NCBI GenBank assembly: GCA_002245135.1
Contig: NGBS01000648.1
Span: 1-28,907, forward strand
Direction of reading: 5' to 3'
Source: Proteromonas lacertae
Lineage: Eukaryota; Sar; Bigyra; Opalinata; Proteromonadidae
Length of the DNA stretch: 28,907 nt
Shown piece by piece: positions 25,172 through 28,907 of the stretch. Below the pieces are notes generated by a model. That model made no database searches. It was not told the DNA's origin and was given only the letters and a program-made list of their open reading frames with translations. The position numbers were made by a program, and so were the translations under genes. Every line of letters begins with the position of its first letter. The stretch's first letter is position 1.

Positions 25172-26076
25172 TGTTTTTATTAATTTTATTATTTTATTGT
25201 TTATTAATACAAAAAATGTTTATTGGGGAACGAAATACTTCAGATATAAATATTGATACAGATAAGCTTGCTAAAGATATAGCTGACAAAATAAATATAC
25301 CTCCTCCTTCTGATCCTATTGATCCTGATACTATTATTAAACCCATCAATGATGAAATTGAAAAATGTAATATTAAAATAAGTGGATGTGATAATAAAAT
25401 TGATAGTACATTAACTGCAGTCACAACATTATCTTCTAATAATGAACAAAATGATTATAATACAAAACAAGTAACTGGTTATCAAAAATATGATTATGAT
25501 TATAGTGATTTTATGGATTATAACAAAGGCATATGTTGTTTATCTATATATGAGCATTGTAAATTAATGAACATTAAAACTCCAGTCATCTTAAGTGAAT
25601 ATTATTGTACATGGACTGTAGGAAGAGATGGTGAAGTTATTGATAAAATTCCTATTAAAGTAACTTTATTTACTACATTTATGAGAATTAAGATATTAAA
25701 ATTATGTCAAGTATTTAGTGGTGATTATCGTCAATGTAGTATACGTTTATGGTTAGATGCTAATAACGTGTTAAAAAAGAAATATAATACAAATGATATG
25801 CTTGAAAAATACTATAATGCTTTATTAAAAGCATATCCTAATGACGGTTCTAATGCAATTCCATTCCCTATAGAGCTACATGATAATAGTAGAATACCAC
25901 CACAAAAAATTTACTGTAATTTCTATTTATATAATGATACTCGCAGTTTTGATTTATTATTACAAAGTAGTGGAGTAGATGCAAATCAATACCAAGCTAT
26001 ATTACCACAAACGATAGATACAAAGTTTTTAGATACTGGTTTCTCTGATTATTTTAATACAGATCAATTACTATAA
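25171..26076 (+). CDS. Membrane-anchored protein of unknown function (virion cluster)
   Basis: The 301-residue protein begins with a hydrophobic stretch, MFLLILLFYCLLIQKMF, which is either a signal anchor or a signal peptide. A Pro/Asp-rich stalk (PPPSDPIDPD), a short coiled segment with two Cys (residues 60-90) and a folded C-terminal domain from about residue 105 follow. The ATG at 25171 shares one base with the ATPase stop. Its place directly after capsid and packaging genes suggests a structural or entry role, perhaps in an internal membrane or at the surface. No family is recognised. Confidence 0.65.
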   Translation: MFLLILLFYCLLIQKMFIGERNTSDINIDTDKLAKDIADKINIPPPSDPIDPDTIIKPINDEIEKCNIKISGCDNKIDSTLTAVTTLSSNNEQNDYNTKQVTGYQKYDYDYSDFMDYNKGICCLSIYEHCKLMNIKTPVILSEYYCTWTVGRDGEVIDKIPIKVTLFTTFMRIKILKLCQVFSGDYRQCSIRLWLDANNVLKKKYNTNDMLEKYYNALLKAYPNDGSNAIPFPIELHDNSRIPPQKIYCNFYLYNDTRSFDLLLQSSGVDANQYQAILPQTIDTKFLDTGFSDYFNTDQLL

Positions 26077-26199
26077 TTTTTATTATAGAATTTATTATGT
26101 TTTTATAATGTTTTTATTATATTATGTGATTTTTATTAAATTACGCATATTTTTAAACCCTGTTCCAAATCATTTTAAGATAAAGATTCGTTTTAAAAT

Positions 26200-26679
26200 T
26201 TAAACTATGTTTATCGTAGTTTGATCATTATTTCCTTTTACTTCTTCTTGTACTTCTTCTTCTTCCTCATCATCGCTATCATCAAATATATAATTCTTCT
26301 TTACATAATGTTTCAACATAGGATTCTTCTTCAAATGAACACTTCCCATTCCTTCAAGTAGTGTTAACCATTCAATATACTTATCGAACACTGCAAAATA
26401 ATGTCTATTTAATCCTCTTGGTTTTACTGATGGTTTAATATCGAAAAGCATCATATAATATCTCTTATCACTATACTTTGTCCACATCTTTTGATGACAA
26501 ATAGCACAGAATTCATTATAAGACTTTATCTCTTCCTTAGGTAATGGGCTATCTAAAACTGCACTTATATTATGGTTAAAATATAAGTAAAACTTACATG
26601 TTCCACATATACACTTATCTAAATAATCTTCATTATTTCTAAATGAACAAAAGAAAGCAAAGTTTACTGAAGCACACAT
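26200..26679 (-). CDS. Small Cys-rich protein, possible zinc binding
   Basis: A 159-residue protein with a cysteine set C23xC25xxC28 and C58xxC61H62 that could bind one zinc ion, a middle helical part, and a strongly acidic tail (DDSDDEEEEEVQEEV). The acidic tail suggests interaction with basic proteins or a regulatory role. It converges on the membrane-anchored gene and is the last clear gene of the virion module. I know no family for it. Confidence 0.6.
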   Translation of the reverse strand: MCASVNFAFFCSFRNNEDYLDKCICGTCKFYLYFNHNISAVLDSPLPKEEIKSYNEFCAICHQKMWTKYSDKRYYMMLFDIKPSVKPRGLNRHYFAVFDKYIEWLTLLEGMGSVHLKKNPMLKHYVKKNYIFDDSDDEEEEEVQEEVKGNNDQTTINIV

Positions 26680-27555
26680 ATTTTATATTTTTTTGATAAA
26701 AAACGGTTTTTTCAAAAATGCCAGGAAATCAAAACTGTTTCTTTTTTCTGTTATAACAACAGTTTCTCGTCAGAATTTTGATTTATTAAAAAATATAGAA
26801 TACTGTAGATAATTCTTTAAATATATATTTTTGACACTATTTAAATTCTTTTGAATGTTTTTAACTACACTATATAAATCCATAAATATATTGATAAATG
26901 AAAAAAAAGTAAGAACGCATTCTGTAGCTTGACCACCACACTATTTAATCACTAAGTCCTAGCTAGGCTACACAGGACACGCTACTTACTTACATAGAAA
27001 TACATTTCTTATTATATAAAGTAGCTACCCTGCCGGGGTAGAACAGGTAGCTACTTATCTATTTCTACACATTATTTCTACTATCCTACGCTAAAAACTA
27101 TTAAAAATATAAAAATAGAATTTGACCCATAAATTTATTCACACACTAAAATATATAAAGAATTTTAAATTCACCACTTGCTCCAGTATAACCTGTACCA
27201 AAAACTAATTCACACTCAAATCGCTTATTCTTACCTGTAGAAGGCACCTAAGAATAGTCTGGTACGGTTTACCCACATACAGTGATATTCTTACGGTTAT
27301 ACATATATTTTCAGAATATCATATTTCAGTTGCAGATAAGAGTGAAATGTTCATTTTTGAGTTTTAGTTGTTTTTAATGAAATTCTTTCTTTGAATGAAA
27401 CGACTATAATAACGAAAAACTCAGTTTTTGTTTTTTAGGATTTTTAGAATGAAATTCTCAATTCTGTGTATGATTTGTATGATATGATGAATAGTCCCTT
27501 GTGCTGATCTGTAGTATTGTTGGTGTTAGTGAAGCAGGCAGACACTTCTTCACGA
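26680..27555. other. Gene-free stretch with hairpins
   Basis: At 26730-26795 is an imperfect hairpin built on AAACTGTT/AACAGTTT with outer AAATCAAAA/TTTTGATTT. At 26920-27060 lies a block that is GC-rich for the region, with CCTAGCTAGG and a nested hairpin at 27020-27055 (AGTAGCTACC... and its complement around CCCTGCCGGGG). The rest is AT-rich. A short coding-like stretch on the minus strand at 27146-27234 is preceded by a CTACAG acceptor-like word and could be an orphan exon. No complete gene is seen. Confidence 0.6.
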
Positions 27556-28736
27556 ATGGAAGCATTTCTGAAAGAAAAGAATATTTCAAGAAGGTTATCT
27601 GACGTTGAATTAACAAAAATATCGTTTGGAGCTATATCTATGTTTGGAAATAATGCAAAAGTTGGTTATTTATGTTCTTATGAAAATTTGGCCATTATTG
27701 ATAGAGATAACTGTAAATTTGTAAATTTGTATATACATATAAAGGAACATATGATAAAACAACTAAAACCTACAGTTTTAGTGATTATGTTGTAGATGAA
27801 GAAAAATCTATATTCTATTTAGATGGATCTATCTACTGCGATTTACCAGAGAAAGAATACAAATACAGTGAATTGAAAGGATGTGCAGAAGCTGTACAAT
27901 ATGTGGAGAGTAAAAAATCACCATATATAACAAAAGTTGAAATAGATTCATATATGTCATATTTTTTTTGATGATAGTGATAATAAATATAGAGACTCTT
28001 ACAGTCGTATATATATATATATAATATAATTATAGTAAGCAATGAAGATGTGATGTATAGAATAGAAAACAGTCATTACAAAACATATAATGCAAAAATG
28101 GATAAAATGTATGGTTATAGTAAAGAATCTATGAAATATTTCGATGGATTAGGGATATATAATAATATTACTGTAATAGTTGTAAATGCAATGGATTATT
28201 TTAGAGCGATCACTTATATAGCTGATGAAAATATATTCATCGATGGTATCTCTGTCATAGAAAAAATTCAAAATGGTGATGAAATAAAAGATACAAGAGG
28301 TAGTGTAATATATTGTTATACTGAAGAATGTGACTATGTTGGTATGTATAATGAAGAAGAAGGTTGGGCTGATTTCTATACAAGCATATTAGGATCATTT
28401 AGACCTATGGCAAAAGAAGATGTAAGAAAAAACATTGATTCAGATATGAAAGCTATTAGAAAAGAGATTAGAAATTATTATAGAAGTAAAATTAGTAATA
28501 CAAGAGAATTGAATAATTATGAAAGAGATTTAACTAATGATGTTGGATATTATTATGAAGATGGCGATGATAGTGATTATTTTCATAGTTACATATTAGA
28601 TTCAAATATATTATCAATTTTAACATATAATTCTATGAGTAGAAGCGAAAAATATTTATTAAAATGTAAATATACAATACCAGAGAATAAGATTATAAAT
28701 CCTCAGAATGATTATGAACCTTCTTCCAACTATTGA
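27556..28736 (+). pseudogene. Unknown gene, decayed or spliced
   Basis: Coding-like sequence spans this region but no single frame covers it. The longest open piece starts near 28053 and encodes about 227 residues rich in Tyr, Asp, Glu, Ile and Asn, with no membrane segment, signal or known motif. A shorter open piece begins at the ATG at 27556. About two interruptions separate them, which could be decay, introns or sequence error. Whether it belongs to a Polinton or to the host is unclear. I do not recognise it. Confidence 0.4.
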
Positions 28737-28907
28737 ATTTAATTACTATGAGAATTGTAAAACACCAACACTTTTATCGTATATTTGAATATTATATTTA
28801 TAAATAGAGATGTTGAATTAAAATGTGGATCAAATGCAGTACAGCAGATAAATAGAATGTTGGATAGTATTCCAACCAGGATTGAAGTATTGGAAAGAGT
28901 TTAAGAA
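28737..28907 (+). other. Window end, short coding-like tail
   Basis: The last 100 bases, from about 28807, can be read as a short frame ending at a TAA (28901-28903) with a helical, coding-like composition (CGSNAVQQINRMLDSIPTR). It is too short to name and could be a last exon or a remnant of the gene before it. Confidence 0.2.

Larger units (their letters stand above)
17410..26679. mobile_element. Polinton/Maverick piece B (virion module)
   Basis: This block carries the Polinton morphogenesis genes: protease copy, minor and major capsid proteins and packaging ATPase, with several unknown genes. Its composition is more AT-rich than the left module: hand-counted 60-base lines at 17701, 18841 and 19921 have 15-16 G/C, against 21-24 at 1501, 5041 and 16921. 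The capsid and ATPase frames are whole; the protease copy is partial. No terminal inverted repeat was found. It may be the other half of the element at left, whose gene set is complementary, or part of a different Polinton joined to it. The extra protease favours the second view. Confidence 0.75.

Noticed and set aside
28004-28030. TA-repeat run as a regulatory element
   Set aside because: A simple AT microsatellite is expected by chance in this composition, with no supporting context.
1-28907. Ciliate-type or otherwise altered genetic code
   Set aside because: All three standard stops end long frames here, and none is regularly read through.

Overview
The window is AT-rich eukaryotic DNA occupied almost entirely by mobile elements. 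TAA, TAG and TGA all end long reading frames, so the standard genetic code fits. The host cannot be named from the sequence. A low-GC genome carrying Polintons and Cys-pair (CxxC) zinc-ribbon proteins would suit a glomeromycete fungus, but other protists or fungi are possible.

Left part (1-6969 and 15328-17406): a piece of a Polinton/Maverick with an adenain/Ulp1-like protease, a retrovirus-type integrase, a protein-primed family B DNA polymerase and three small genes of unknown role. This element is broken, with roughly two interruptions in the polymerase gene. The larger interruption is an inserted element.

Insert (6976-15321): an 8.35-kb element of different base composition sits inside the polymerase gene. 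It has 281-bp near-identical terminal inverted repeats and a 6-bp target duplication, CATATG. Each terminal repeat is itself a 200-bp fold-back. It carries seven genes and none resembles a transposase, integrase or polymerase. Five are mostly helical and form at least one clear paralogue pair with shared promoter motifs. One encodes two zinc ribbons, and one is a tiny cysteine-rich membrane protein. A tRNA-like Pol III promoter points into the right terminal repeat. This is the best candidate for an undescribed system: a gene-bearing satellite that may move using enzymes supplied by Polintons.

Right part (about 17410-26680): a more AT-rich Polinton virion module. It has a second, diverged protease copy, a divergently transcribed 892-residue unknown protein, a minor capsid (penton-like) protein, a double-jelly-roll major capsid protein, a packaging ATPase, a membrane-anchored protein and a small Cys-rich protein. 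The changed composition and the second protease suggest that it came from a different Polinton than the left part. The long terminal repeats of neither Polinton were found inside the window.

Far right (26680-28907): AT-rich sequence with GC-rich hairpins, followed by a decayed or spliced unknown gene.
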